NCBI RefSeq assembly: GCF_950295315.1
Contig: NC_080171.1
Coordinates: forward strand, 33,782,361-33,846,360
Source: Erinaceus europaeus
Lineage: Eukaryota > Chordata > Mammalia > Eulipotyphla > Erinaceidae
Reading direction: 5' to 3'
Length of the DNA: 64,000 nt
In this document: piece after piece, positions 51,318 through 62,314 of the stretch
Position numbering within the stretch: the first letter of the stretch is position 1
How the letters are laid out: every line of letters starts with the position of its first letter
Program-made: the position numbers and the translations under genes
Notes under the pieces: model-generated
The model's database searches: none
Told to the model about the DNA's origin: nothing
The model's input: the letters and a program-made list of their open reading frames with translations, nothing else

Positions 51318-51333
51318 TTTTTTTTTTTTTTTT
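51318..51333 (-). repeat. internal A16 tract inside the L1 3' UTR
   Basis: Follows 'gggaatgttatgcatgt' on the minus strand, where other L1 3' ends continue 'acaaactattg'. About 570 bp of a second type of L1 3' UTR come after it. Confidence 0.85.
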
Positions 51334-51416
51334 ACATGCATAACATTCCCCAGATTCCCATTTAGCAATACAACCCCCACTATTTAATTCATCATTTTTC
51401 ATGGACCTGTATTCTC

Positions 51417-51440
51417 CCCACCCACCCACCCACCCACCCC
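51417..51440 (-). promoter_or_regulatory. G-quadruplex-type motif in the L1 3' UTR
   Basis: The minus strand has six G-runs of 3-4 separated by single T (GGGTGGGTGGGTGGG core). G-rich polypurine tracts are a recurrent feature of mammalian L1 3' UTRs. Confidence 0.8.
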
Positions 51441-51516
51441 AGAGTCTTTTGCTTTGGTGTAATACTCCAATTCCATTTCAGGTTCGACTTGTGTTTTTTT
51501 TTTCTAATCTTGTTTT

Positions 51517-54500
51517 TCAACTTCGGCCTGAGAGTGAGATCATCCCATATTCATCCTTCTGTTTCTGACTTATTTCACTCAACATGATTTTTTCAAGGTC
51601 CATCCAAGATCGGCTGAAAACGGTGAAGTCACCATTTTTTACAGCTGAGTAGTATTCCATTGTGTATATATACCACAACTTGCTCAGCCACTCATCTGTT
51701 GTTGGACACCTGGGTTGCTTCCAGGTTTTGGCTATTACAAATTGTGCTGCCAAGAACATATGTGTACACAGATCTTTTTGGATGGATGTGTTGGGTTCCT
51801 TAGGATATATCCCCAGGAGGGGAATTGCAGGGTCATAGGGTAGGTCCATTTCTAGCCTTCTGAGAGTTCTCCAGACTGTTCTCCACAGAGGTTGGACCAA
51901 TTGACATTCCCACCAGCAGTGCAGGAGGGTTCCTTTGACCCCACATCCTCTCCAGCATTTGCTGCTGTTACCTTTTCTGATGTGTGACATTCTCACAGGA
52001 GTGAAGTGATATCTCATTGTTGTCTTGATTTGCATTTCTCTGACAATCAGAGACTTGGAGCATTTTTTCATGTGTTTCTCGGCCGTTTGGATCTCTTCTG
52101 TGGTGAATATTCTGTCCAATTCCTCCCCCCATTTTTGGATGGGGTTATTTGTTGTCTTGTTGTTGAGTCTGGTAAGCTCCTTATATATGTTGGTTATTAA
52201 ACTCTTATCTGATGTATGGCATGTAAAGATCTTCTCCCATTCTGTGAGGGGTCTCTTGATTTGGGTAGTGGTTTCTTTTGCTGTGAAGAAGCTTTTTAAT
52301 TTGATGTAGTCCCATAGGTTTATACTTGCCTTAGTCTTACTTGTAATTGGATTCGTTTCATTGAAAATGTCTTTAAAATTTATGCGGAAAAAAGTTCTTC
52401 CAATATTTTCCTCTAAGTATCTGATAGTTTCTGGTCTAACATCCAAGTCCTTGATCCACTTGGAATTTACTTTTGTATTTGGTGAAATACAGTGATTCAG
52501 CTTCATTCTTCTGCATGTTTCAACCCATTGTTTCCAACACCATTTGTTGAAGAGACTCTGCTTTCCCCATGTAATAGTCTGGGCCCCTTTGTCAAAGATT
52601 AGATGTCCATAGGTGTGGGGCCTCATTTCTGGGCTCTCAATTCTATTCCACTGTTCAGTGTGTCTGTTCATGTTCCAGTACCAAGCAGTTTTGATGACAA
52701 TGGCCCTATAATACAGTTTGAGATCTGGCAGTGTGATGCCTCCGGTTCTGTTCTTTTTTCTCAAGATTGTTTTGGCAATTCTAGGTCTTTTCTGGTTCCA
52801 GATAAACATTTGTAGCATTTGTTCTATTCTCCTAAAAAATGTGCTTGGTATCTTGATGGGGATAGCATTAAATTTGTAGATGGCTCTGGGTAATATATTC
52901 ATTTTGATGATGTTAATTCTTCCAACCCATGAGCATGGAATATCTTTCCACTTCTTTGTGTCTTTTTCAATTTCTTTGAGTAGTGACTCATAATTTTCAG
53001 TATACAAGTCTTTCACTTCTTTGGTTAGGTTTATTCCTAGATATTTTATTGTTTTTGTTGCTATAGAAAAAGGAACTGATTTCTGGATTTCAATTTCTTC
53101 TAACCTAGTGTTTGCATAGAGGAATGCCACTGACTTTTGAATGTTAATTTTATAGCCTGACACATTACTGTATTGCCTGATGATTTCCAAAAGCTTCTTG
53201 CTAGATTCCTTAGGTTTTTCCATGTATACTATCATGTCATCTGCAAATAAGGAGAGTTTGACTTCTTCTCTTCCAATCTGTATTCCTTTAATTCCTTGCT
53301 CCTGCCTGATTGCTATGGCAAGAACTTCCAACACTATGTTGAATAGTAATGGTGATAGTGGGCAGCCCTGTCTAGTACCTGATCTGAGGGGAAATGCTTC
53401 CAGTTTTTCACCATTGAGTATGATGTTGGCTGTAGGTTTGCTATATATAGACTCCACTATCTTCAGGAATTTTCCATCTATTCCTATTTTTTGTAGTGTT
53501 TTGATCATAAAGGGATGTTGTATTTTGTCAAAGGCTTTCTCTGCATCTATTGATATGACCATGTGGTTTTTGGTCTTGCTTTTGTTGATGTGGTGGATCA
53601 CATTGATTGATTTACGTATATTAAACCAACCTTGCATGCCTGGGATAAACCCCACTTGGTCATGATGAACAATCTTTTTGATATACTGCTGTATCCGGTT
53701 GGCTAGAATTTTGTTCCATATTTTCGCATCTATGTTCATCAGAGATATTGGTCTGTAGTTTTCTTTTTTGGTTGTGTCCCTGTCTGCTTTTGGTATCAGG
53801 GTGATGTTGGCTTCATAGAAGCTGGCAGGGAGTATTCCAGTGTCTTCAATCTTCTGGAAGACTTTTAAAAGTAGAGGTATTAGTTCTTCTTTGAAAGTTT
53901 TGTAGAATTCATTTGTAAAACCATCTGGTCCAGGACTTTTATTTTTGGGAAGATTTTTGATAACTGTTTCAATTTCATTAGCTGTGATGGGCCTGTTCAT
54001 GTTGTCCACTTCCTCTTTACTTAGTTTTGGAAGTTGGTAGGTATCTAGGAAATCATTCATTTCTTCCAGGTTCTCTAACTTGGTGGCATATAGTTGTTCA
54101 TAGAAGCCTCGCATGATATGTTGAATTTCTGCAGTGTCTGTTGTGATATCTCCTGTTTCATTGACTATCCGATTTATTTGGGTCTTCTCCCTTTTTTGTT
54201 TTGTGAGTCTGGCTAAAGGTTTGTCGATTTTGTTTACTCTTTCGAAGAACCAACATTTACTTTCATTGATCTTTTGTATGGTTTTCCTATTCTCAATGTT
54301 ATTTATTTCTGCCCTAACTTTAGTAATTTCTGTCCTTCTGGTTGCTTTAGGGTTCCTTTGTTGTTCTTCTTCTAGGTCTTTAAGATGTGCAATCAGGCTG
54401 TTTATTTGTGCCTTTTCTTGTTTCCTAATGTGTGCTTGTATAGCTATGAACTTCCCTCTTAGGACTGCTTTAGCTATGTCCCAAATATTTTGATAGCTTG

Positions 54501-55341
54501 TGTCTTCATTTTCATTGAACTCTCGAAACATTTTGATTTCTTCCTTGATTTCCTCTTTGACCCAGAAGTTGTTAAGAAGTGTACTGTTTAGCTTCCACAT
54601 TTTGGCACTGTTACTAATCTTTTGTTGATTGTTAAGTGTTAGTTTAATTCCACTGTGGTCTGAGAAGATGCTTGGGATGATTTCAGTGCTCTTGAATAGG
54701 CTGATGCTGTCTTTGTGGCCTAACATATGGTCTATCCTTGAGAATGATCCATGTGGATTTGAGTAAAATGTGTATTCCAGTTTCTTGGGATGAATGACTC
54801 TGAAAATGTCCAATAGTTCTAGTTTATCTATCTCTTCATTTAGCTCCCTTATGTCTTTACTGATTTTCTTTCTGGATGATCTGTCAAGTTGAGATAGTGG
54901 GGTGTTGAAGTCCCCTACTATGATTGTGTTACTGTTAATATATTGCTGTAGCTCTTTCAGTAGAAGTTTGATGTATTTAGATGGCTTCTCATTGGGTGCA
55001 TAGATATTAATAATTGTTAAGTCCTCTTGATTGACTGATCCTCTGAGCATTAAGTAGTGTCCATTCCTATCTTTTTTAATCTTATGTATTTTAAAGTCTA
55101 TCATGTCAGATATGAGAATAGCTGTTCCTGCCCTTTTTTGTGGGCCATTGGCTTGTATGATAGTTTTCCATCCTTTCACTTTAAGTCTGTGTTTGTCTTG
55201 TTGCGTTAGGTGAGTTTCCTGTAGACAACATATTGTTGGGTTGTGTTTTCTGATCCATCTTCCTACTCTGTGTCTTTTAATAGGTGAATTCAGGCCATTC
55301 ACATTTATTGATATCAAAGATTGAAGATATTTTAACGCCAT
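51517..55341 (-). CDS. L1 ORF2 protein (endonuclease and reverse transcriptase)
   Basis: 1274 residues, matching the family's usual size (human about 1275). The APE-type endonuclease is at residues 1-239, with the expected catalytic set visible: N14, E42, D144/N146 in GDFNTPL, D204 in SRIDHML, H229 in SDHSGIK. The RT domain is at about 450-770, with [13 protein letters not shown], motif [12 protein letters not shown] (D599), [20 protein letters not shown] and the FADD box (D701/D702). The C-terminal cysteine cluster is CWRGC with LLHCWWEC. The protein nicks target DNA and copies L1 RNA onto it, and also mobilises SINEs that share its tail recognition. The start ATG lies 56 bp after the ORF1 stop, the usual arrangement in which ORF2 is translated from the same bicistronic RNA. 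No inactivating change is visible; activity itself is inference. Confidence 0.96.
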   Translation of the reverse strand: MALKYLQSLISINVNGLNSPIKRHRVGRWIRKHNPTICCLQETHLTQQDKHRLKVKGWKTIIQANGPQKRAGTAILISDMIDFKIHKIKKDRNGHYLMLRGSVNQEDLTIINIYAPNEKPSKYIKLLLKELQQYINSNTIIVGDFNTPLSQLDRSSRKKISKDIRELNEEIDKLELLDIFRVIHPKKLEYTFYSNPHGSFSRIDHMLGHKDSISLFKSTEIIPSIFSDHSGIKLTLNNQQKISNSAKMWKLNSTLLNNFWVKEEIKEEIKMFREFNENEDTSYQNIWDIAKAVLRGKFIAIQAHIRKQEKAQINSLIAHLKDLEEEQQRNPKATRRTEITKVRAEINNIENRKTIQKINESKCWFFERVNKIDKPLARLTKQKREKTQINRIVNETGDITTDTAEIQHIMRGFYEQLYATKLENLEEMNDFLDTYQLPKLSKEEVDNMNRPITANEIETVIKNLPKNKSPGPDGFTNEFYKTFKEELIPLLLKVFQKIEDTGILPASFYEANITLIPKADRDTTKKENYRPISLMNIDAKIWNKILANRIQQYIKKIVHHDQVGFIPGMQGWFNIRKSINVIHHINKSKTKNHMVISIDAEKAFDKIQHPFMIKTLQKIGIDGKFLKIVESIYSKPTANIILNGEKLEAFPLRSGTRQGCPLSPLLFNIVLEVLAIAIRQEQGIKGIQIGREEVKLSLFADDMIVYMEKPKESSKKLLEIIRQYSNVSGYKINIQKSVAFLYANTRLEEIEIQKSVPFSIATKTIKYLGINLTKEVKDLYTENYESLLKEIEKDTKKWKDIPCSWVGRINIIKMNILPRAIYKFNAIPIKIPSTFFRRIEQMLQMFIWNQKRPRIAKTILRKKNRTGGITLPDLKLYYRAIVIKTAWYWNMNRHTEQWNRIESPEMRPHTYGHLIFDKGAQTITWGKQSLFNKWCWKQWVETCRRMKLNHCISPNTKVNSKWIKDLDVRPETIRYLEENIGRTFFRINFKDIFNETNPITSKTKASINLWDYIKLKSFFTAKETTTQIKRPLTEWEKIFTCHTSDKSLITNIYKELTRLNNKTTNNPIQKWGEELDRIFTTEEIQTAEKHMKKCSKSLIVREMQIKTTMRYHFTPVRMSHIRKGNSSKCWRGCGVKGTLLHCWWECQLVQPLWRTVWRTLRRLEMDLPYDPAIPLLGIYPKEPNTSIQKDLCTHMFLAAQFVIAKTWKQPRCPTTDEWLSKLWYIYTMEYYSAVKNGDFTVFSRSWMDLEKIMLSEISQKQKDEYGMISLSGRS

Positions 55342-55397
55342 TCTTGTAGAGTTTTAGAGTGTTTTGATATATGTTCTATTTGTGGTGGTCTGGTTGT

Positions 55398-56372
55398 TTA
55401 TAGGAAACCTTTCAGAACTTCTTTCAAGGCAGGCTTGGTGATGGTTGCTTCCTTCAACTGTTGCTTGTCTGAGAAGGTTTTGATGCTTCCATCTAGTCTG
55501 AATGACAATCTAGCAGGATATAGTATTCTTGGCTGAAAGCCTTTCTCATTGAGCACTCGATAGATATCTTGCCATTCTCTTCTGGCCTGTAGTGTTTGTA
55601 TGGAGAAGTCTGCTGCTAATCTTATGGGTTTTCCTTTGTAGGTGACTCTTTGTTTTTCTCTTGCAGCCTTGAGGATCCTTTCTTTATCCTTATTCCTTTC
55701 CAATCTAAGTATGACATGTCTTGGTGTCTTTAGGTCTGGGTTAATTCTGTTTGGGACCCTCTGGGCTTCTTGAATCTTTATGTCTTTGGTGTTGTCTAGA
55801 CTAGAGAAATTTTCAGCTATTATGGCCTGGAGAACGCTTTCTTCCTCCCCTTCTCTTTCTTCCTCTGGTAAGCCAATAATGCGTATATTGTTTCTTTTGA
55901 AGTCATCCCATAGGACTCTGTTGTTGTTTTCAGCATCTCTTAATCTCTTTTTGAGATCTCTTACTTCTTCTTTAGTTGTCTCTAATTCATCCTCAATCTT
56001 GCTAATTCTGTCTTCAGCCTCATTGATTCTATTCTCTCTGCCCTCTACTGCTTTCTGGAGTTCATCTATTTTGTTGCCCTGCTCTGATACTGTTTTAGCT
56101 TGTTCAGCTAGTTGCCTTCTTAGCTCAGCAATTTCAGCTTTCAGCTCTCTAATAACCATGAGATTATTAGAATTTTCTTCCATATTCTCATTTGTTGTTC
56201 CTGCAGTTCTGATTACAATTTTTTCAAATTCTTTACTCACTCCTGTTATTATTTCCTTAGCTAATGTTTGGATGTTGAACTCGTTGTTTTGTGCTTCGCC
56301 CTCTGGAGGACTTTTAGCTGGACTCTTGTCCTGGTTCGAGTCTCCATTATTTTTTCTTGTTGTTTTAACCAT
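55398..56372 (-). CDS. L1 ORF1 protein (RNA-binding chaperone)
   Basis: 324 residues, close to the mammalian norm (human 338). A short basic, polar N-terminus is followed by a long heptad-rich coiled coil at about 70-155 (IAELRRQLAEQAKTVSEQ through DLKKRLRDAENNN), which would give the trimer. Then comes an RRM (about 155-250, NNIRIIGLPEEE with the VILRLERN strand) and the C-terminal domain (about 250-315, KGKPIRLAADFS, RREWQDIYRVL). ORF1p coats L1 RNA in cytoplasmic particles. The start ATG is preceded by about 60 bp downstream of an A16 tract in the 5' UTR. Intact, with no premature stop. Confidence 0.95.
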   Translation of the reverse strand: MVKTTRKNNGDSNQDKSPAKSPPEGEAQNNEFNIQTLAKEIITGVSKEFEKIVIRTAGTTNENMEENSNNLMVIRELKAEIAELRRQLAEQAKTVSEQGNKIDELQKAVEGRENRINEAEDRISKIEDELETTKEEVRDLKKRLRDAENNNRVLWDDFKRNNIRIIGLPEEEREGEEESVLQAIIAENFSSLDNTKDIKIQEAQRVPNRINPDLKTPRHVILRLERNKDKERILKAAREKQRVTYKGKPIRLAADFSIQTLQARREWQDIYRVLNEKGFQPRILYPARLSFRLDGSIKTFSDKQQLKEATITKPALKEVLKGFL

Positions 56373-57028
56373 TTTATATAAGTTAACAGTTTTTTCAATC
56401 CCTGAGTTGCAGTTCAGTGGTGTAAAAGCCTTTTTTTTTTTTTTTTCCCCCTGTGGGCTATGGTAGCCTGAGGGCTTTTAAACTATCAATAGGCTTCTTG
56501 GCTTAATCAATGACTCCTGACCAAGAGATAAAGCAGGGTGTGGCAGAGATAATCCAGTGGTTATGCAAAGAGACTTTCACAGCCCTTCAGCTATGCCACC
56601 GAGGTATAGGTCTTCTCCTGAGTTTCCCAGTTAGATCTCTGTGCCCTGGTGTCCCTCCCTGTTGCTGCTCCAGATTCTGAGGGTAGTAGCAATGGAGACT
56701 CAGAGTTGTACTTGGTGAGTCTCTGGGGAGTCCTTTCCTCCCTTCAGCTGTCCCCTTGTTGGTGGAGCAGACTGGAGGTGGTGTCTCCACTGACAGACTG
56801 TCGAACTGTTAGCAGTCACTTAATCTCTCCTTAGGCCCCTCTCTCCTCTCTGTCACCAGCCACGCGTGTTTGTACTCACGGGTGATTTACTGGGTTTCTG
56901 TGGTCATTCTAGTCCTGTCTTGTTTCGGTCCAGGTGGTCTCCTTTGGTATTCCTAGTTGATCCGGGAGAGGAGAGGAGAGGAGAGAAAGCGATCTGCTGC
57001 TCGTAACTCCGCCTCCGGAAGTCGAATC
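56373..57028 (-). promoter_or_regulatory. L1 5' UTR and internal promoter
   Basis: The minus-strand start GATTCGACTTCCGGAGGCGG contains an ETS-type site (ACTTCCGG) and a GC-rich box within the first 25 bp. A GAGAG/CTCTC repeat follows at 56967-56988. An A16 tract (56431-56446) precedes ORF1. Its start differs from the CAAGATGGCG-type start on the mini-L1 at 38646. Confidence 0.75.
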
Positions 57029-57038
57029 TGTTTAAAAT
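57029..57038. repeat. L1 target-site duplication, right copy
   Basis: Second exact TGTTTAAAAT. Confidence 0.7.
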
Positions 57039-57044
57039 ATTTTA

Positions 57045-57156
57045 TTTCAGGGAATGGGGGATACAGAACTCTGGTGGAGGAAACTGCAGAATTGTACCCC
57101 TGTTTTCTTATAATTTTGTAAATCAATATAAAGTCACTAATAAAATTTTTAAAAGA
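57045..57156 (+). mobile_element. L1 3'-terminal fragment
   Basis: 'gatacagaactctggtgga', 'gaattgtacccctg', 'aagtcactaataaaat'. An older family member beside the 5' end of the intact L1. Confidence 0.7.
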
Positions 57157-57212
57157 CACTGACAAAAATAATTTTTATATTTACTACTAAGCTTTCATTT
57201 CCAAAAGAAAAA

Positions 57213-57357
57213 AAATCATGAGCTATAGAAAGAGACAGAATGAGAAGAGAGAGGAGGCTAGAGTAGCACTCTGGCACATGTGGTGCTGGTGATGGAACAC
57301 AGGGCCTCATGCTTTCAAATTCAATGCCTTATCTACTTCGCCACCTAGCAGGCTTCA
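57213..57357 (-). mobile_element. SINE-C
   Basis: Antisense: 'gtagcactctggcacatgtg', 'gggcctcatgctttcaaatt', 'gccttatctacttcgccac'. Confidence 0.82.
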
Positions 57358-57887
57358 CTGAATTGCTTTCAATATGTAAATATGACCTTTCATTACTGCC
57401 TGGTTCGTTCAACTGGACTCTGACTCCCATCCCCTGGTTTCCTCGTATATTTGCTTCACCAGAAAATGAACAATCTTAAATTTGTATTTACCCAATAGAA
57501 CTGAAGAAGGAAATGAATCCATACTTTTAATGAGTGATTTTAAGTCATCTCTCAGGAAACAACAGTGTGAGCAAACAGTCAAAATAAGATGGAAAAAAAT
57601 GTAAGTCAGTAAAACATGGCCAGTTTGAGAATGATTAAGATGCTGGATATAACTGATAAACAAACTACAGAAAACATGCCCTTTTTCAAGGAACACTCAC
57701 AAAACTGACATATGCCAGACAGCAAAGCCAGGTCCCAGACCCTTTCATGTGACTAGAGTTATACAGAATCTGTTCCTTGAACATTGCAGTTATTGGTAGC
57801 TAAGCTACCAATATTAATAGAAACAGATACAACTAGAAAAAAGATAGCTAGAAAATTTGCAAATATTTGGGAATTAAGAAAAACACT
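57358..57887. other. unique intergenic sequence
   Basis: No repeat or gene recognised. The 95-codon minus-strand frame at 57409-57696 has no recognisable domain. Confidence 0.45.
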
Positions 57888-58150
57888 TCTTTTTTTATTT
57901 CCCTTTTGTTGTCTTTGTTGTTTTTTATTGTTGTTGTTGTTGTTGATGTGATTGTTAGATAGGACAGAAAGAAATGGAGAGAGGAGGAGAAGACAGACAG
58001 AGAGAGAGAGAGACAGACACCTGCAGACCTGCTTCACGGCCTGTGAAGCAACTCCCCTGCAGGTAGGGAGCCAGGGGCTCCAACTGGAATCCTTATACCG
58101 GTCCTTGCGCTTTGCGCCACATGCGCTTAACTGGCTGCACTACTCCCAAC
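57888..58150 (-). mobile_element. SINE-A
   Basis: Antisense from 'cccttttgttgtctttgttg' to 'gcttaactggctgcactact'. (GA)n at 57997-58012. Confidence 0.9.
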
Positions 58151-58372
58151 ACTTTTTTTTTTAATATTTACTTATTTATTTATTCCTTTTTGTTGCCCTT
58201 GTTGTATTATTATTGTATTTATTGTTGTTATTGATGTCCTTGTTGTTGGATAGGACAGAGAGAAATGGAGAGAGTGAGGGGAAGACAGAGGGGGAGAGAA
58301 AGATAAACACCTGCAGACCTGCTTCACCGATTGTGAAGTGACTCCCCTGCAGGTGGGGAGCTGGGGGCTCAA
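58151..58372 (-). mobile_element. SINE-A, head missing
   Basis: Antisense tail, CAA-region complement, GA tract, 'ctgcaggtggggagctggg'. It stops before the tRNA-like head, so it is 5'-truncated. Confidence 0.88.
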
Positions 58373-58565
58373 AAGAAAAACAGTTCTACATACCTGATAG
58401 TACAAAAAAATAAATAAAATGGAAAATATTGAACTAAAGGATAAAGAATAAGTGAGATCCCCTAAGGTGACCCATGACACACTACCATTGACAGTTTGCT
58501 AAACTGAAGATAGTTAATTTTCATTTAAAATTTCAGCCATTTTTTTTATAGTGGAAAATATATAC
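58373..58565. other. short unique sequence
   Basis: No repeat or gene recognised. Confidence 0.4.
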
Positions 58566-59066
58566 CTGAAAGCAAAAGTATACTAGAGTTTGCAGTGAGT
58601 ACCCCCCTAACACTTCCTCTCCACTATTCCAACCTTTGGGTCCATGACTGCTCAACAATTTGTTTGGCTTTGTATGTTAACTCTCTTCAGCCACCTGGTG
58701 CCAGATGCCATCAGGATGTTGGCCAGGCTTCCCTGGACTGAAGACCCCACCAATATGTCCTGGAGCTCTGCTTCCCCAGAGACCCACCCTACTAGGGAAA
58801 GAGAGAGGCAGACTGGGAGTATGGACCAACCAGTCAACGCCCATGTTCAGCGGGGAAGCAATTACAGAAGCCAGACCTTCCACCTTCTGCAACCCACAAT
58901 GACCCTGGGTCCATGCTCCCAGAGGGATAGAGAATGGGAAAGCTATCAGGGGAGGGGATGGGATATGGAGATTGGGTGGTGGGAACTGTGTGGAGTTGTA
59001 CCCCTCCTACCCTATGGTTTTGTTAATTTATCCTTTCTTAAATAAAAAATAAATTAAAAAAAAAAA
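58566..59066 (+). mobile_element. 5'-truncated L1, 3' UTR (same type as the intact L1)
   Basis: About 500 bp starting 'gaaagcaaaagtatactaga', nearly identical over its length to the complement of 50748-51255, the part after the internal A-tract of the intact L1. It ends AATAAAAAATAAATTAAAAAA. Confidence 0.88.
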
Positions 59067-59069
59067 GAC

Positions 59070-59310
59070 CTCGGGGCTGGGTGGTGGCACACCTGGTTGA
59101 GCGCACATGTTGCAATGTGCAAGGACCTAGGTTTGACCCCCAACCCCCACCTGCAGGGGGAAGGCTTTGTGAGTGGTGAAGCAGGGTTGCAGGTGTCTTT
59201 CTGTCTCTTTCCCTCTCTGTCTCCCCTTCCTCTCAATTTCTGACTGTCTCTATCCAATAAATAAAGATAAAAATAATAATAATACAAAAAATAAAACAAA
59301 CAAAAAAAAT
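59070..59310 (+). mobile_element. SINE-B
   Basis: 'ggggctgggtggtggcacac' head, 'cacctgcagggggaaggctt', CCAATAAATAAAG and an AAC-rich tail. Confidence 0.92.
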
Positions 59311-60235
59311 AACTCAACATGACCAGCATAAACCATCAAGTTAACTTGAGAAATGCCAATTCTATCTCCATAAAAAGGGGAGAGGGGCTCACACTTTGAG
59401 GCCCTCAGTCTGCCTAATCCTTTGTGATTTGAGCAAGGAAATTAGTCTAGCTAACAGGTTTGACTACAATTTTAATATTCATATGACCGTGTTAATTAAG
59501 GTTCATTAACCAGTACTTCTCTGAGTAGAGAAGAGAGCAAGATATAACTAGAGCCTTCTGGCTGACTGACAACATATGACAGTACAGGAAATGCTACCCG
59601 ATGCAGATAAAATACGACAGATGAGGAGACGCAAGTCTGAAATAGACTCAAAGAGCTTTAACTAAGCATTTCAATAACCTACAACATAAGGAAAGAGTCC
59701 CTTGGTCAGGAATTTAGAATGGAGACATTTGGTGCTTGTTCCAGGCTACACATTTTCAGAAAGAGAAGTCTGTTCAACAGTCAGAACCACTAATTTGAGC
59801 TCCCCCATGGACTACTCTGTGTTTCTCAGTGAAGCATTAAGCACATCTGATCTTTGTTGAGAGTGTGTATCAATCCTACAGTGAATTTGGACATGCTTTG
59901 TCTTATGTAAAGGACTATAAAAATGTCAGTGATTACTGTGTCCTAGCATGATCTTGATTGGACATTAACTGAAGTCATGGCATAAGCACAAGCACTCTTT
60001 GAAGGTTATTGAAGTAAATACCTAGTGAATATTCCTCTCTTCTGTACAGTACCCACTCCCCTGTCCTTTAAGTTCTCTTTCACTCTTTGCAAATATTACT
60101 GTAATTTGAGTAACGGTGGTGGCACACTATATGGTAATGCAATAATTCTGTCCATTCTGTTATTATTAATCTCCCATTGAAACAACACTTTAAAACTGCT
60201 CAAGTTTCTCAGGTGAGACACTGGGTAGAGAATTA
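59311..60235. other. unique intergenic sequence
   Basis: No repeat or gene recognised. Confidence 0.45.
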
Positions 60236-60237
60236 GT

Positions 60238-60385
60238 GATATGCAGCCCAGGAAATGGTGCAATGGCTAGTGTTGTACTTTTCCATCATCATTTATATGC
60301 TCTACTTTGTTTTTATCTTGCTTGCTACTACGTAGTGGAGGATCGAACCCAGGATCTTACAGCTGAAAGACATAAGCAGTATAAC
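60238..60385 (+). mobile_element. degraded tRNA-like SINE
   Basis: 'cagcccaggaaatggtgcaa' and 'gatcgaacccaggatcttac' look like a worn SINE head and B-box region. Weak. Confidence 0.35.
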
Positions 60386-60471
60386 TCTGCCAAGTCTGTT
60401 ATAAGAAACTATAAAGAAAAACAACAAAACAAAATCAAAGGTAATGAATGTGTTAAAAGAAGGGTGATTTG

Positions 60472-60675
60472 GGGGCCAGGCGGTGGTGCAATTGGTTAAG
60501 CATGTACATTACAGTGCACAAAGATCCATGTTAAAGCCCCTGGTCCCCACCTGCAGTGGGAAAGCTTCATGAGTGGTGAAGCAGGGCTGCAGGTGTCTCT
60601 CTGTCTCTCTCCCTCTCTATCTTCTCTCAATTTCTCTCTGTCTCTATACAATAATAAATAAATAAATAATTTAAA
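60472..60675 (+). mobile_element. SINE-B
   Basis: 'ggccaggcggtggtgcaatt' head through 'ataaataaataaataat'. 'AAAGAA(G/A)GGTGATTTG' flanks it at about 60456-60471 and 60677-60692. Confidence 0.92.
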
Positions 60676-60749
60676 AAAAGAAAGGTGATTTGAAGGTGTA
60701 GGCAACAAAAGTAATTCTTGGGGTAACTAAGGAACTCTGAATATAAAAC

Positions 60750-60975
60750 ATATACATATTTTTAATTTTATTTACTTATTCATTTACTGGATAGAGACAG
60801 AGAGAAATTGAGGAAGGAGGGGGAGACGGAGAGGGAAAGAGACTGAGAGACAACTGCAGCCTTGCTTTAACCACTCATGAAGCTGTCCTTCTCAGGTGGG
60901 GATCCAGGGACTTGAACCCAGGTCCTTGCGCACTGTAATGTGTGCGCTTAACCAGGTGTGCCACTGTCTGGCCCC
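60750..60975 (-). mobile_element. SINE-B
   Basis: Antisense: 'actgcagccttgctttaacc', 'gacttgaacccaggtccttg', 'ccaggtgtgccactgtctgg'. Confidence 0.9.
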
Positions 60976-61373
60976 TGTAAAACATATATTATAGAACTCT
61001 ATATGATTGATATTAACTTGATAGATTATATAAATTAGACATGACAGTGTTTGCTTATGACACTGTGCTGCAACTTTAATAGGTCGAGAAAATATATACA
61101 CACATACATGTTTGTATGTATACACACATGCACACACAAATATAAGTTGTTATATGTTTTGGCACTTTTGAGGGGAAAATATTTAGGAAAGAAAGAAATC
61201 CATTAGCTCCATGACTGCAGGACTGAGACATACTCATTTCCTCTTGCTTCCCAGGGCCTAGGTATAGTGTCTGCCTCATAGAAGAAGCTATAGATAAATA
61301 ATTGCTGATCAAAGAAATGAGACAGAGTTGGGGGGGGGAGGAAGGGAAGGAGGAAAGAGCAGAACTGCAGTCT
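60976..61373. other. unique intergenic sequence
   Basis: No gene recognised. A short CACA/TATA-rich stretch lies near 61095-61140 and a G9 run near 61331. Confidence 0.45.
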
Positions 61374-61545
61374 GGAAGGTGACACAGTGAATAAAGCCTT
61401 GAACTCTCAAGAATGAGATCTAGAATTCAATCTTCAGCATGGCATGTGAATGAGTGATGCTCTGTTTCTCTCCCTTTCTCTCTCTCTCCCCACTCCCTCC
61501 CTTCTATCCTGAGTATATAATAACTAAATATTAAAAACAAAAAAA
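61374..61545 (+). mobile_element. SINE-C
   Basis: 'gtctggaaggtgacacagtg', 'ttcaatcttcagcatggcat', CT tract, weak AATAACTAAAT tail. Confidence 0.82.
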
Positions 61546-61770
61546 AGCAGAACACACAGGAGCAGGAGATTCGTCTTGCAGGTATCAAGATCAGTGATAA
61601 CCTGGTAGTCTGGTAGTAATGAGAGGGAGAGGGAGAGAAGGAGAGGGGTGGGGGAGAGAGAGGAAAGTTCAGCCAGCACTCCATCACCAAGAACAAGTAG
61701 CATCAGTCTGTTGTTGTATATCTTCCAGGTCTTTCTCCGCCATACTTAAAAAAAAAAAAAAAAAAAAAAC
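61546..61770. other. purine-rich stretch and poly(A)
   Basis: A GGGAGA-rich tract lies at 61620-61665 and a run of about 23 A at 61748-61770. Possibly the remains of an antisense SINE. Confidence 0.4.
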
Positions 61771-61779
61771 CTGATATTT

Positions 61780-61935
61780 ATAGAATCAGGACTCTGAAAA
61801 CCATTCACCCCTTTTACAGTTAAGTATACTCAGCCTAAAAGCAGATGACTCAGGTTATCCAACAGGCTAACCTAGTGGTTGAGTAGAAGTCCTTTGCCCC
61901 AGCACCCAGGCTCCCTCTATCATGCTATATAAACT
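61780..61935 (-). mobile_element. MIR relic
   Basis: Antisense MIR flow: 'accccttttacagttaagta', 'agatgactcaggttatccaa', 'ggttgagtagaagtcc'. Confidence 0.6.
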
Positions 61936-62126
61936 GTCATGGTTCCACCTTTGCAAAATTAGTTATCTTAGTATAATCCAAAAGCAACATCTGTAAGAAC
62001 CATGCTTAGTTACTCATAGTTTCTCATTATACTTAAAGTAAAATTCTGACAAGTACATTGTAATGACTTGTCCGTGCTTCTCAAAATAGCATTCCTTAAA
62101 AATAAATAAATAAAATAAAGGACTAG

Positions 62127-62282
62127 TGGTCCGGGAAGTGGCACAGTGGATAAAGCACTGGACTCTCAATCATGAGGTCCTGAGTTTAATCCCCAGCAGC
62201 ACATGTACCAGAATGATGCCTAGCTCTCTCTCTCCTCCTATCTTTCTCAGGAATAAATAAGTAAAATCTTAAAAAAAAAATT
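62127..62282 (+). mobile_element. SINE-C
   Basis: 'ggtccgggaagtggcacagt', near-consensus body, AATAAATAAGTAAAATC. Confidence 0.93.
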
Positions 62283-62314
62283 AAAATGAGACTAAAAGAA
62301 AAAAAAAGTGTCCT

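Larger units (their letters stand above)
50748..57028 (-). mobile_element. full-length L1 with both ORFs intact
   Basis: About 6.28 kb in L1 order on the minus strand: 5' UTR (57028-56373, about 656 bp), ORF1, 56-bp spacer, ORF2, long 3' UTR and A-rich tail (50748-50800). A 10-bp duplication flanks it. Both reading frames are uninterrupted and start with ATG, which is unusual for a random genomic L1 and points to a recent insertion that may still be mobile. Other L1 pieces in the window are fragments of the same lineage. Confidence 0.92.

Noticed and set aside
53180..54493. Plus-strand frames of 119-161 codons
   Set aside because: Shadows of L1 ORF2 on the opposite strand.
55780..56466. 228-codon plus-strand frame opposite L1 ORF1 and an ORF0-like 61-codon frame at 56649-56834 opposite the L1 5' UTR
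   Set aside because: The first is a shadow of ORF1's codon bias. The second sits where primate L1s have an antisense ORF0, but it shares no recognisable sequence and the host is not a primate.
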